The notes under the pieces: generated by a model
What the model was told of the DNA's origin: nothing
Database searches by the model: none
What the model saw: the letters and a program-made list of their open reading frames with translations, nothing else
Source: an uncultured Lachnospiraceae bacterium
GTDB lineage: Bacteria > Bacillota > Clostridia > Lachnospirales > Lachnospiraceae
DNA: 64,000 nt
Assembly: GCA_945949085.1 (NCBI GenBank)
Contig: CAMFDJ010000004.1
Location: 1 to 64,000 of the forward strand
Direction: 5' to 3'
Position numbers and translations under genes: made by a program
Shown here: positions 44,489 through 54,989 of the stretch, piece by piece
Layout: the number at the start of each line of letters is the position of its first letter
How positions within the stretch are numbered: the stretch's first letter is position 1

Positions 44489-47400
44489 CTACGAAACAGA
44501 TACCTTCATCTTGATCGACTTCTTTGCTCCGTTCTTCATCGTCACGTTTGCCGTTACCTTTGTGGTTCCGGATGATTTTGCACTGATCTTTCCGCTTTTA
44601 GCCACGCTGACCTTGCTGCTGTCTGCCTTGTAGGTGATCTTGGAAATGTTCGCCTTGTTACACTTTGCAGATAAAGCAAACTTTGTACTGCTGCCCGGTT
44701 TCACCGTAACCTTTGTCTTCGCCGGTGTGACCGTTTTCATGATCTTCTGATTTGTCTTTGCCGCATCCTTTTTGTTCTGCAGCTGGTAATTGCCTTTTGA
44801 GGCAATCTTGATGGTCATGTCCCTTTTCGCATTTACCTTCGCGTAATTGCTCTTCGGATTTGTCATCACCGGACTTCCTTTTTTGTCAGAGCTGTAGACC
44901 ACAAACTTCTTCTGCGTCAGATCCTTTTTCTGGATGGAAAGGGAATACTTGTCTTTGCCCTTATTGTCCTTTGCCGTCACTTTGATGGAGATATTGGCCT
45001 TCTTTGCAGTCACATAGAGTTCATCTGACCAGGTGATGTTTTCTGTACTGCCTTCCAAAACATCCTCTGCGAGAATACTTTCCGCATCAATGCCGTCTGC
45101 AAGCGGATGCACATACGCCACGTTGCATTTTTCAATCTGATCCACCATTTTCTTAAGTTCCTTCAGGTTGATGGTCATGGTCTTTTTCGCAACCTTCTTA
45201 GACACGTCAATTGCCGCACTTGTCAGATTTTTCTGTGCATCAATCTCCATATCCACACGTGTCTGTTTTTTCTGATCCTTAGAGGTACTGATGATGGTCA
45301 TGGAGACATTTCCCTCAGGGTAGGTTGTCTTTTCGGTCGTGACAACGGATCCGTCCTTCTTGGTCTCGGTGTTCGTTTCCACCACCGGGGTTTTTTCTTC
45401 CGATTCGTTACCGCCTTTCAGTTCACCATCTCCGTCCGGTGTCTTTCCTTCGTCACCATCGCCCGTGTCCACAATATCTCCCGGTGGAAGATCAATCACA
45501 ATCGCCCGAAATGTAATTCCGTTTTGGATGGCATATTTATATGCATAAGTGCCCACATATCCCCGTATTTCTTTTAAATAACCAGTGTCAAATGCTTCTT
45601 TCCCTATACTCGTGACACTACTTGGAATCGTAATCCCCGTCAGATTTGTGCAGCCCCAAAAAGCCCTGGATCCAATACTTGTCACGCTATTTGGTATCGT
45701 AACACTTGAAAGACCAGTGCAATTAGAAAAAGCAAATCCTCCTATGCTTTTTATCCCCTCCGGTATAACAATACTTTTCAGATTGGAAACACCGGAGAAC
45801 GCATAATCTCCTACACTTGTTACGCCATCCACAATGACAGTGCTGCTGCAACCCGCAATTAATCTGTTTTCAGCACTTTCAATAATACCATTACACTGCT
45901 TTCTGCTGTCGTATACCGCATTTCCTGCTTGCACCGAAATACTTACCAGACTGTCACAGCCAGAAAAAACCTCTTGCCCTAAATACGAAACACTCGCCGG
46001 AAGATGAAAGCTCGTAAGATTAACACAATTTACAAATGCCCAGCTTCCTATGCTCATCACTCCCTCCGGTATTGTGAGTTTCGTCAATTGACTACACCGA
46101 TAGAAGGCCCATTCTCCTATGTTCTTCACACTTTCCGGTATCTTAATCGTTTCCAGCGCCGCACATCCGTCGAATGCATGAGTTCCTATGTCCGTCACAC
46201 CATCCGGCATGCCCACACTCGCCAATTTCGTACAACCATTGAATGCCCAGTCTCCTATGCCCGTCAAACCGTCAGGCATTTGTACGCTTATCACCTCCGT
46301 ACAATCCAGAAAGGCTTCGTTTCCAATTTGGGTTACGCCGTCCGGAACAATAACATCTCCTCCCAGACCGTTATATTTCGTGAGTACACCATCCACTATC
46401 ACAAAATCTTTCATATCCTCCGTCGGTAACGGTGTTTCTCCATACACATAGAATGCAATACTATTATTTGTCGCATAAGTCTCTGCCTGGGAGCCTTTTT
46501 CACCCCAGATTCCCTGTAGGCTGTTACAGTCAGCGAAGACATTATCCATAATATCCTTTACGCTGCCCGGAATGACAATGGCTTTCAGGTTTTCACAATA
46601 CCAAAAAGCCCAATCCCCAATCGTTGTGACGCTATCCGGAAGCTGCATAATTTCCACATTACAGCCAAAAAATGAACAAACTCCGATACTAGTCACACCG
46701 CTGGGAATCGTAATACTTTTCAGAGCCTTGCAACCATAAAATACATTGTCCTCAATTTGCGTGACATCCTTTGGAATTTCAATACTTGTTAAACTGCTAC
46801 AGTTTGAGAAAGCTCCTTCCCGTATGCTTGTCACAGAGTCCGGCAGGGTTACACTTTCAAGACTCGAACAGCGAAGGAAAGTGTCCGGCTCTATCGTTGC
46901 TACCCCGACCGGGATGGTAATGCTTTTCAGATTGATACAATCGCAAAATGCAGACTCTCCTATGCTTGTCACACTGTCCGGTATTGTTATGCCAGTCAGA
47001 CTATCACAGTAATTGAATGCCTCATTTCCTATACTTGTTACAGTATCGGGAATCCTAATCTCTCCACCTGAGCCCACATATCCTATCAGAACACCATTCT
47101 GAATAATAAATCCATCTGCATCCGGCTCCGGAGTCTGAACAGTAGCACCTTTTACATAAGTCCCGGCTTTATTGATGAGTGTCACGGTTTCACCAGTCGG
47201 ACTATAAATCCATGATTCGTCAGGTAGTACCGGAAGATACATATTTACCGACGAATTATTATCCGGAGCATTGATGCTATTTAAACTGATGCAGCCCTCA
47301 AACATTGCATCCATATTCGTCACGCTATCCGTAACTAAGCCGCTCATATCCAGACTCTCTAAATTGCTACAACCATAAAACATATAACTGGTATCTGTGA

Positions 47401-48685
47401 TTTGCGAAACATCGACGGTTGCAGTTGTAAACTCATCCCTGTATGATAGCCATCCCTTTTCATTGTCATCTGAAGTGCGACTTTCATAATTCCCATTTCC
47501 ACTGACCGTCAAATGGTCGTCGGTATCAATACTCCAGCTAAGGGCTCCATCGATACCACCACATACTCTCACATAGGTCCCGGCAGAACTAACAACACGT
47601 ACAGTTTCGCCGGTTGGCTGATAAATCCATGAAGAATCAGTTCTTGTAGGGAGCATCATATCTGCATCCGTAGAGGCATCTACCGGAGCATTGATGGTTT
47701 TTAATTTGCTGCAATAATCAAACATCGAACCCATATTTATCACGTTCGTTGTGTCGAAGTTGCTTATATCCAGACTTGTTAAACTGCTGCAGTCATAAAA
47801 CATATTCATCATCATTTTTACATTGCCTGTTTCAAAACTGCTCACATTCAAACTCTCTAAACTGCTGCATTCAGAAAACATACACGTCATATCTGTTACA
47901 TGGGTTGTATCGAAATCGCTCAAATTTAGGCTCGTCAGACTTTCACAGGTCATAAACATAGCCTTCATATTTGTTACTTTGCTCGTAACTAATCCGCTCA
48001 AATCCAAGCTTGTCAAATTCTTGCAATTATAAAACATATGATCCATATTCGTCACTTTGCTCGTATCTAAGCTACTCAAATTCAAACTTTTCAAACTATT
48101 GCAAAGGTGAAACATATACTGCATATCAATTTCTACATTTTCTGCATTGCTCATAACTAAGCCGCTCAAATCCACCTTCTCTAAATTGTTACATGCATTA
48201 AACATATAACTGGTATTCGTGATTCCCGTAACATTGACAGTTGCACTTTTGATCTCATCCTTGTATGCCAGCCATCCGGTTTCACTAGAATACTCACGCT
48301 TTACATAATCCCCGTTGCCGCTGACTGTCAGATGCCCCTCTGTATCAATACTCCAGTCAAGTGCTCCATCTGTTCCGCTATATTTCTCCGTTGCTGTTTC
48401 TGATGCAATATCCTCCTCTGCAACAGCTGTCTCTGATTCGACATTCTCCACCTCTATATCAGTCGTCTCTGATTCGACATTCTCCACCTCTATATCAGTC
48501 GTCTCTGATTCGATATTCTCCGCCTCTGTATCAGCCGTCTCCGATGCGATCTGCACAGTCTCAACTGCCTCTATTATGCTGTTCTGCGGCATGGTCTGCG
48601 CACTGACGGAAACATAGCCTGCCACCATGCTCTCAAATGCAAAAATGGCTGCAAGGATAAATGCTTTCATTTGTTTTGTTCTCAT
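44489..48685 (-). CDS. BspA-like leucine-rich-repeat surface protein A
   Basis: 1398-residue secreted protein. Signal peptide at 1-30; acidic Thr/Glu linker with three 12-residue repeats (ETTDIEVENVES) at about 50-90; DUF285-type repeats (MFYNCKNLTSLDLSGL pattern) at about 150-340 and 440-480; BspA/Treponema LRR_5 repeats (SVTSIGESAFCDC, TIPSGVTSIG) at about 545-1070; a Pro/Glu linker; a conserved Lys-rich region; and a C-terminal Ig-like Big_2 domain (ITYKADSSKVSV). No LPXTG or obvious membrane anchor. Such proteins bind host or microbial surfaces. Its last 350 residues are nearly identical to those of surface protein B. Confidence 0.9.
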   Translation of the reverse strand: MRTKQMKAFILAAIFAFESMVAGYVSVSAQTMPQNSIIEAVETVQIASETADTEAENIESETTDIEVENVESETTDIEVENVESETAVAEEDIASETATEKYSGTDGALDWSIDTEGHLTVSGNGDYVKREYSSETGWLAYKDEIKSATVNVTGITNTSYMFNACNNLEKVDLSGLVMSNAENVEIDMQYMFHLCNSLKSLNLSSLDTSKVTNMDHMFYNCKNLTSLDLSGLVTSKVTNMKAMFMTCESLTSLNLSDFDTTHVTDMTCMFSECSSLESLNVSSFETGNVKMMMNMFYDCSSLTSLDISNFDTTNVINMGSMFDYCSKLKTINAPVDASTDADMMLPTRTDSSWIYQPTGETVRVVSSAGTYVRVCGGIDGALSWSIDTDDHLTVSGNGNYESRTSDDNEKGWLSYRDEFTTATVDVSQITDTSYMFYGCSNLESLDMSGLVTDSVTNMDAMFEGCISLNSINAPDNNSSVNMYLPVLPDESWIYSPTGETVTLINKAGTYVKGATVQTPEPDADGFIIQNGVLIGYVGSGGEIRIPDTVTSIGNEAFNYCDSLTGITIPDSVTSIGESAFCDCINLKSITIPVGVATIEPDTFLRCSSLESVTLPDSVTSIREGAFSNCSSLTSIEIPKDVTQIEDNVFYGCKALKSITIPSGVTSIGVCSFFGCNVEIMQLPDSVTTIGDWAFWYCENLKAIVIPGSVKDIMDNVFADCNSLQGIWGEKGSQAETYATNNSIAFYVYGETPLPTEDMKDFVIVDGVLTKYNGLGGDVIVPDGVTQIGNEAFLDCTEVISVQMPDGLTGIGDWAFNGCTKLASVGMPDGVTDIGTHAFDGCAALETIKIPESVKNIGEWAFYRCSQLTKLTIPEGVMSIGSWAFVNCVNLTSFHLPASVSYLGQEVFSGCDSLVSISVQAGNAVYDSRKQCNGIIESAENRLIAGCSSTVIVDGVTSVGDYAFSGVSNLKSIVIPEGIKSIGGFAFSNCTGLSSVTIPNSVTSIGSRAFWGCTNLTGITIPSSVTSIGKEAFDTGYLKEIRGYVGTYAYKYAIQNGITFRAIVIDLPPGDIVDTGDGDEGKTPDGDGELKGGNESEEKTPVVETNTETKKDGSVVTTEKTTYPEGNVSMTIISTSKDQKKQTRVDMEIDAQKNLTSAAIDVSKKVAKKTMTINLKELKKMVDQIEKCNVAYVHPLADGIDAESILAEDVLEGSTENITWSDELYVTAKKANISIKVTAKDNKGKDKYSLSIQKKDLTQKKFVVYSSDKKGSPVMTNPKSNYAKVNAKRDMTIKIASKGNYQLQNKKDAAKTNQKIMKTVTPAKTKVTVKPGSSTKFALSAKCNKANISKITYKADSSKVSVAKSGKISAKSSGTTKVTANVTMKNGAKKSIKMKVSVS
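48429..48536. repeat. Three tandem 36-base repeats in surface protein A
   Basis: Units at 48429-48464, 48465-48500 and 48501-48536 encode a 12-residue acidic segment. The first two are almost identical, so copy number may vary. Confidence 0.85.
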
Positions 48686-48760
48686 TGATTCCCTCCTAAA
48701 AATTCAACTTCCCAATGATGTTCTACGAAACAGGCTCTTTCATTTCCATACGCGGAAAAG

Positions 48761-50467
48761 CTATGCACCCGAATCAATCAACACCTTTTTCCCTTCAAAA
48801 GCAAAACCGTAGCTGCGGATGCGTTCTGCCGGTATGCCGCGTTCAATTAACCTCGCCGCATAGTTTTTCTCTTTAATCTGCGCAAGCGCAGAGGCAATGG
48901 TATCTTCCAGACTGTTCTCTCTTCTCGGATTCATAATCTTAAATTCTAAGATCATTGCATCGTCCTCTTTTGGATTCTTTGGCTCCAACATCACATCATA
49001 TCTGCCAAAGCCACTTTCCCGGTTGGATGTGATGAGATACCTGCTTTGTAAATCCACGATCAGTCCAAGTACAAAACCATGATAAAAACGCTCCGGCTCT
49101 GCCCCGGTAGGTTTATTTCCTGTATCAAAGTAACTGAATGTACCGAGCGCAACACGGTTCATATAAGCATTCATTTCCTCAATGTCATCCTGCAGAAGAG
49201 CCTTGATAAAATCGTTATAGTCTGCACTTGCATTTTGGAACCAGCCGCGCACCATTTTGTGGAACATGCGCTCCACCTCATAATTGGTCAGCGTCAGTTC
49301 ATACTCTGCTTCTTTTCCGTATTCTACGAGCTCCTCCCGCTCATAGCTGAGTACCTTGAGATATCCGCTTGCAAGAAGCAAACTCCAAATCGCAGAATCA
49401 TTGTTGTCAAGCTGATTATATACAATCTGCTCGTCAATCGGAGTTTTGATCACCTCTCCCTGCAACAGCGTTTCAAACTGCTCCTTGATCCTGCGGTTGC
49501 CCTCACGAAGGAGCTTTCCCACCAGACTGTTGGAGCTGGTATTGGCCCAATAGGTCGTGTACTTTCCGGTATCCAGAAAATTCAGAATGGACCACGGATT
49601 ATAGATATCCTTGTGTTCCCCGAAGATAAAGCCGTCATACCAGCGTTTTACTTCCTCTTTTTCCCCGGAAAGTCCGCATTCCTCCAATGCCTGAAATACT
49701 TCCTCCTGCGTAAAGCCAAAGGATGTGGCATATTCATCCGATGTCGTCGTAACCACTTTCAGATTATTCAGATCCGAGAAGATAGATTCCTTGCTGACCC
49801 TTGTGATGCCTGTCATGATGGCGCGTTCCAGATAAGGATTGGTCTTGAACGTGGAATTAAACATGCTCCTGGTAAAGGCTACCAGTTCATCCCAAAATCC
49901 ATCCACATACGCCTCCTGCATCGGGGTATCGTACTCGTCTAACAGGATGATGACTTTCTTACCATAATAGCGGTACAGATAATCCGATAACTGATAAAGC
50001 GCAGATGTTGCATCGCTGTCTCGCACATCAACTTCTAAAATACGGTTAAAATATTCCCTGTCTGCATCCGTTAATACATCACTCTCTTTCAGAAAAGAAA
50101 ATTGAATAAAAAGATTCCTTATTATCTCACAGATTTTCTCTCTTGTTGTAATATAATTTGTTTCCTTTACCCTCGCAAAGGACAGGCTGATGACAGGGTA
50201 GGTTCCTTGTAACTTTCGATATTCCTCATCTTCCCAAATGGAAAGTCCCTCAAACAGATCCCCTCTGTCTGCATAATCCACAGAGAAAAACTGCTCTACC
50301 ATGCTGATATTCAGTGTCTTTCCAAAACGACGCGGACGATTGATCAGGGTAACACTGTCTCCGCTATCCCACCATTCCTTAATGAAAGATGTTTTATCAA
50401 TATAGAAATAATTTTTTTCTATGAGTTCATTATACTGTTGTATTCCGATTGCGACATTTCTTGCCAT
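48761..50467 (-). CDS. AAA-ATPase-like / PD-(D/E)XK nuclease-domain protein
   Basis: 568 residues. N-terminal AAA-ATPase-like domain with a P-loop-like RPRRFGKT (44-51), YFYIDKTSFI and LLDEYDTPM (Walker B); C-terminal PD-(D/E)XK-like domain (RYDVMLEPK, MILEFKIMNPR, RGIPAERIRSYGFAFEGKKV). The family (PF09820 plus PF08011) is greatly expanded in gut bacteria, but its role is unknown. Start at 50467 chosen for GGAGG upstream. A TTGTTT-17-TATACT promoter precedes it. It lies between two duplicated surface-protein genes, and a decayed second copy is at 54990-55308. Confidence 0.88.
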   Translation of the reverse strand: MARNVAIGIQQYNELIEKNYFYIDKTSFIKEWWDSGDSVTLINRPRRFGKTLNISMVEQFFSVDYADRGDLFEGLSIWEDEEYRKLQGTYPVISLSFARVKETNYITTREKICEIIRNLFIQFSFLKESDVLTDADREYFNRILEVDVRDSDATSALYQLSDYLYRYYGKKVIILLDEYDTPMQEAYVDGFWDELVAFTRSMFNSTFKTNPYLERAIMTGITRVSKESIFSDLNNLKVVTTTSDEYATSFGFTQEEVFQALEECGLSGEKEEVKRWYDGFIFGEHKDIYNPWSILNFLDTGKYTTYWANTSSNSLVGKLLREGNRRIKEQFETLLQGEVIKTPIDEQIVYNQLDNNDSAIWSLLLASGYLKVLSYEREELVEYGKEAEYELTLTNYEVERMFHKMVRGWFQNASADYNDFIKALLQDDIEEMNAYMNRVALGTFSYFDTGNKPTGAEPERFYHGFVLGLIVDLQSRYLITSNRESGFGRYDVMLEPKNPKEDDAMILEFKIMNPRRENSLEDTIASALAQIKEKNYAARLIERGIPAERIRSYGFAFEGKKVLIDSGA

Positions 50468-50508
50468 TATGCACCTCCGCAAAAAACTGATAGCAGACTA
50501 CTGTCTTA

Positions 50509-50537
50509 AGTATAACGGACGAATAGAAAAAAAACAA
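50509..50537 (-). promoter_or_regulatory. Promoter of the AAA-ATPase/nuclease gene
   Basis: Minus-strand TTGTTT (50537-50532), 17-base spacer, TATACT (50514-50509). The same sequence is kept in front of the decayed copy near 55350-55380. Confidence 0.55.
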
Positions 50538-50552
50538 TTCCCGTCATAAATA

Positions 50553-50594
50553 ATATCCGTTACACAAATATTTTACTATTCGTATAACGGATAT
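50553..50594. repeat. Inverted repeat upstream of the ATPase promoter
   Basis: ATATCCGTTACAC (50553-50565) and GTATAACGGATAT (50582-50594) match at 12 of 13 positions around a 16-base centre. The motif TATAACGGA also occurs at the promoter (50511), so it may be a regulator site. Confidence 0.45.
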
Positions 50595-50648
50595 CTTGTT
50601 CCTAAGACAATATGTTCTGCCGGTATACCGAACCCTTATAAACAGGTT

Positions 50649-53600
50649 CTATGAAACAGATACCTTCATCTTGATCGACTTCTTTGCCCCGTTCTTCATG
50701 GTCACGTTTGCCGTTACCTTTGCGGTTCCGGATGATTTTGCACTGATCTTTCCGCTTTTGGCCACACTGACCTTGCTGTTATCTGCCTTGTAGGTGATTT
50801 TGGAAATATTCGCCTTGTTGCACTTTGCAGATAAAGCAAACTTCGTACTGCTGCCCGGTTTCACCGTGACCTTTGTCTTCGCCGGTGTGACCGTTTTCAC
50901 GATCTTCTGATTTGTCTTTGCCGCATCCTTTTTATTTTGCAGTTGGTAATTGCCTTTTGAAGCAATCTTAATGGTCATATCCTTCTTCGCATTTACCTTC
51001 GCGTAATTGCTCTTCGGATTTGTCATGACCGGATTTCCCTTTTTGTCAGAGCTGTATACCACAAACTTCTTCTGCGTCAGATCCTTTTTCTGGATGGAAA
51101 GGGAATACTTGTCTTTGCCCTTATTGTCCTTTGCCGTCACTTTGATGGAGATATTGGCCTTTTTGGCAGTCACGTATAATTCATCTGCCCAGGTTATGTT
51201 TTCGTCCGTCCATCTGTCCTCTTGGGATTTGCCTGCCAGAGACATTCCTGCTACGGACGTGCCTTCTGCGCCGTCTCCAAAACCATCTTCTATCGAAACG
51301 ATTTCTGTGCTGCCTGAGAGAGCATCTTCTGTAAGAACACTTTCTGCATCAATGCCGTCTGCAAGCGGATGCACATACGCCACGTTGCATTTTTCAATCT
51401 GATCCACCATTTTCTTAAGTTCCTTCAGGTTGATGGTCATGGTCTTTTTCGCAACCTTCTTAGACACGTCAATTGCCGCACTTGTCAGATTTTTCTGTGC
51501 ATCAATCTCCATATCCACACGTGTCTGTTTTTTCTGATCCTTAGAGGTACTGATGATGGTCATGGAGACATTTCCCTCAGGATAGGTTGTCTTTTCGGTC
51601 GTAACAACCGAACCGTCCTGCTTGGTCTCGGTGTTCGTTTCCACCACCGGTTTTTTCCCTCCGTCTGAATCCGGTGTGTCATCAACCGCAACATCTCCCG
51701 GCGGAAGCTCTATCACAATAGCCCGGAACGTAATTCCGTTTTGGATGGCATATTCATATGCATAGGTGCCCACATATCCCCGGATTTCTTTCAGGTTGCA
51801 TCCTTCAAACGTATTATTTTCTATGAGCGTTACACTCTTTGGAATCATAATTGTCTCCAGTTTGGTACAATTCCCAAAAGCGTGAAACAATATTTTTTCA
51901 ACCCCATCCGAAATATTGACATTTGTCAGGTTGCTACAGTGATCAAATACATAGCTTTCTATGTATCCCACATTCGCCGGCACGGTAATGCTTATCAGAT
52001 TGCTACATCCCTGAAATGCATAGTCTCCAATACTCTCTACGCTCTCCGGAATAATAGTCGTACTACAGCCCTGCAACAGATTATTTGTACCTTTCTCAAT
52101 AATCGCATTGCAGTTATTTCTGCTGTCATATACGGTATTTCCTTCTGCCACCGTAATACGCTCAAGGCTGCTGCAATAGCCGAAGGCTCCACTTCTTATA
52201 TATGTTACACTTGCCGGGATGTGAATGCTTGTAAGGCTGCTACAATAATCGAAGGCTCCAAACTCTATTCGTGTTACCCCCTCCGGAATCGTAATAGTCT
52301 TAAGGCTTGTACACCAGATAAAAGCATTATCCCCTATGCTCTCTACACTTTTCGGAAGCTGGACACTCGTAAGACTTCGGCACTCATTGAATGTGTCTTT
52401 TCCGATACTCGTTACCCCTTCCGGAATCGTGATACCCGTTAAGCTGCTGCAACAATAGAATGCATAATCCCCTATACCCGTTACACCATCCGGAATCACA
52501 ATTGTTTCCAGATTAATACACCTCTCAAATGCACGATTTCCTATGCTTGTCAAACCCGCCGGGAGAGTAATACTCGTAAGACTGTCGCAATCCCAAAATG
52601 CATTGTCTCCTATACTCGTCACGCCCTTCGGAATCGTGACATCTCCTCCTGGGCCTTCATACCCTGTCAGCACGCCATCCTGAATGATAAATCCATCTGC
52701 GTCCGCATCCGGATTCGGTAACGGTGTTTCCCCATACACAAAAAAGGAAATTTTATTTTTTGCCGCATAAATTTCTGCCTGAGAACCTGTTTCGCCCCAG
52801 ATTCCCTGCAGGCTGTCACAGCCCGCAAATGCCTCGATTCCTATGCGCTTCACATTCGCAAGCATAACAATGGATTTTAGTCTTTCACAAGCTATAAAGG
52901 CACATTCTCCAATACTCTGTACACTCTCCGGAATATTGATACTTATCAGACTACTGCAACTACTAAATGCATGATCTCCGATGCTCGTCACACTCTCCGG
53001 GATGTTGACGCTTGTCATGTCACAACCACTAAATGCCCTATCCCCTATGCTCGTCACACCGTCCGGGATGGTTACATTACCACAGCCAAGCAATAATGTA
53101 TTTGTTTTTTTCTCAATCAGTACATTGCAGCCTTCCGGACTTTCATATGCTGTATTTCCTTCCTTCACTACGATACTCTTTAGATTACTACCGCTGGAAA
53201 ATGCACAATGCCCCACGCTTGTGACACTCGCCGGAATAGTGATATTCGTCAGGTTTCCACAGCAATCAAATGCATAATCCCCTATGCTTGTCACACCTTC
53301 CGAAATTTCAAGGTCTGTCACATTTCTACAACCCGAGAATGCGTAATCTCCTATCGTCATAACGCTCGCCGGAATCGTAATGGCTTTCAGGTTTTCACAA
53401 TTCCAAAATGCATAATCTCCTATGCTTGTCACTTTGTCCGGTATCGTGATGCTCTGTAATGCTTCACAATGAGAAAATGCCTCATTCCCTATACTCGTCA
53501 CACCTTCCGGAATAAGAATACTCTCTATCGTTGTACAATCAGCAAAGGCTCCTGTTTCAATTTTTGTAATTTGATTCGGAATGATTACTTGCACCGCATC

Positions 53601-54866
53601 GCCATAATAATTATAGAAAGCATCCCGAACAATGACAAATCCATCCGAATCTGCCAATCCTTTACATTTCGAAAATGCATCCGCTCCTATGCTCTCTACA
53701 CTGTCCAGAATCGTGATACCCGTCAGATTGTTACAATTATAAAATGCACTGTCTCCTATGCTCGTCACACTGACCGGAATAGTGATACTCGTAAGATTGT
53801 TACAATTATAAAATGCACTGTCTCCTATGCTCGTCACACTGTCCGGAATGGTGACATTTTGAATGGATAATGCATCATAAAAAGCCCCTGCTTCGATTTT
53901 CGTTACATTATCAGGTATTGTCATATTCCCATCATAATCATTAACTACAAAACCATATAAAACATTCTGGATAATAACAAATCCACCCTGATCTGCTAAT
54001 CCGCTACACCCGGAAAAGATATCCACTCCTACGCTCGTGACACTATCCGGAATGGTGACACTCATAAGGCTGCTACAACCACTAAATGCCCTATCCCCTA
54101 TGCTCGTCACACCATCCGGTATCGTAATCCTTTGCAGTGCATTACAACCAGAAAATGCCTGATTCCCTATGCTCGTCACATTGCTTGGAATTATCGTAGC
54201 AGAACAGCCGAATAATAACGTGTTTGTTTTTGTCTCAACAATTGCATTGCAATTATCCCTGCTGTCATACACGGTATTTCCCTCTTCTACCGTAATGGTT
54301 CCCAAACTGCTGCAACCATTAAATGCCTGATTCCCTATACTCGTCACACCCTTAGGAATCGTGATGCTTGTCAATCCGCTACATCCGGAAAATGCCAACT
54401 CCCCTATGATTGTGACACTGTCCGGAATGGTAACACTCGTCAGGTCGGTACAGCTACCGAATGCAAAATACCCTATGCCCGTCACACTTTCCGGAATCGT
54501 AACCTCTCCACCTGCTCCGGAATAGCCCCTAAGCACACCGTTTTCATCAATCGCAAATCCATCCTCAGTTGTTGTAGTTACAGTTTCCGGCTGGCATGTG
54601 ATTTCCGCTTCATCTGTCCATTCGGTTTCCGGCTCTCCCCCGCCAGACTCCATTTCCGCACTGGTGTTATCCTTTTCGGCAGCTGTTTCCGCCTCATTTT
54701 CTGCTGTCCGGTTCACTGCGATCTCAGTCGTTGTCTCCGCCATCAGCTCATTATTTACCTCAGTTGCAACATGATTCTCTGCCTCAGTTGCCAGTGCAGA
54801 TACATTTGTCATCATCAGTTCTACGCTCATGCATAACGCCAACATGAGTGCTATTTTTTTCTTCAT
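50649..54866 (-). CDS. BspA-like leucine-rich-repeat surface protein B
   Basis: 1405-residue secreted protein. Signal peptide at 1-27 (LALCMSVELMMTNVSALA); Glu/Thr-rich linker to about 105; about 40 BspA/LRR_5 repeats at roughly 110-1060 (VTIPDSVTSIGDSAFYNC pattern), interrupted by short DGFII/GYEGPGGDV spacer blocks; a short linker; and the same Lys-rich plus Ig-like C terminus as protein A. Unlike A it has no DUF285 block and has an extra segment of about 35 residues (GDGAEGTSVAGMSLAGK) inside the shared C-terminal part. Probably a duplicated adhesin. No sorting motif is visible. Confidence 0.9.
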   Translation of the reverse strand: MKKKIALMLALCMSVELMMTNVSALATEAENHVATEVNNELMAETTTEIAVNRTAENEAETAAEKDNTSAEMESGGGEPETEWTDEAEITCQPETVTTTTEDGFAIDENGVLRGYSGAGGEVTIPESVTGIGYFAFGSCTDLTSVTIPDSVTIIGELAFSGCSGLTSITIPKGVTSIGNQAFNGCSSLGTITVEEGNTVYDSRDNCNAIVETKTNTLLFGCSATIIPSNVTSIGNQAFSGCNALQRITIPDGVTSIGDRAFSGCSSLMSVTIPDSVTSVGVDIFSGCSGLADQGGFVIIQNVLYGFVVNDYDGNMTIPDNVTKIEAGAFYDALSIQNVTIPDSVTSIGDSAFYNCNNLTSITIPVSVTSIGDSAFYNCNNLTGITILDSVESIGADAFSKCKGLADSDGFVIVRDAFYNYYGDAVQVIIPNQITKIETGAFADCTTIESILIPEGVTSIGNEAFSHCEALQSITIPDKVTSIGDYAFWNCENLKAITIPASVMTIGDYAFSGCRNVTDLEISEGVTSIGDYAFDCCGNLTNITIPASVTSVGHCAFSSGSNLKSIVVKEGNTAYESPEGCNVLIEKKTNTLLLGCGNVTIPDGVTSIGDRAFSGCDMTSVNIPESVTSIGDHAFSSCSSLISINIPESVQSIGECAFIACERLKSIVMLANVKRIGIEAFAGCDSLQGIWGETGSQAEIYAAKNKISFFVYGETPLPNPDADADGFIIQDGVLTGYEGPGGDVTIPKGVTSIGDNAFWDCDSLTSITLPAGLTSIGNRAFERCINLETIVIPDGVTGIGDYAFYCCSSLTGITIPEGVTSIGKDTFNECRSLTSVQLPKSVESIGDNAFIWCTSLKTITIPEGVTRIEFGAFDYCSSLTSIHIPASVTYIRSGAFGYCSSLERITVAEGNTVYDSRNNCNAIIEKGTNNLLQGCSTTIIPESVESIGDYAFQGCSNLISITVPANVGYIESYVFDHCSNLTNVNISDGVEKILFHAFGNCTKLETIMIPKSVTLIENNTFEGCNLKEIRGYVGTYAYEYAIQNGITFRAIVIELPPGDVAVDDTPDSDGGKKPVVETNTETKQDGSVVTTEKTTYPEGNVSMTIISTSKDQKKQTRVDMEIDAQKNLTSAAIDVSKKVAKKTMTINLKELKKMVDQIEKCNVAYVHPLADGIDAESVLTEDALSGSTEIVSIEDGFGDGAEGTSVAGMSLAGKSQEDRWTDENITWADELYVTAKKANISIKVTAKDNKGKDKYSLSIQKKDLTQKKFVVYSSDKKGNPVMTNPKSNYAKVNAKKDMTIKIASKGNYQLQNKKDAAKTNQKIVKTVTPAKTKVTVKPGSSTKFALSAKCNKANISKITYKADNSKVSVAKSGKISAKSSGTAKVTANVTMKNGAKKSIKMKVSVS

Positions 54867-54989
54867 GTGTGTTTCCCTCTTACTCTTTTTTATTCCTGTC
54901 TTTATAACATACTCCCACCACTTAACCTTCAGCTTGAAATGGGAAATATATCACGCATCTTCATCTTATCCTATCCATACGCGAAAAAG

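Noticed and set aside
45107..45577. Plus-strand open frame repeated at 51369-51668
   Set aside because: It is antisense to the shared C-terminal region of the two surface proteins; its duplication only reflects theirs.
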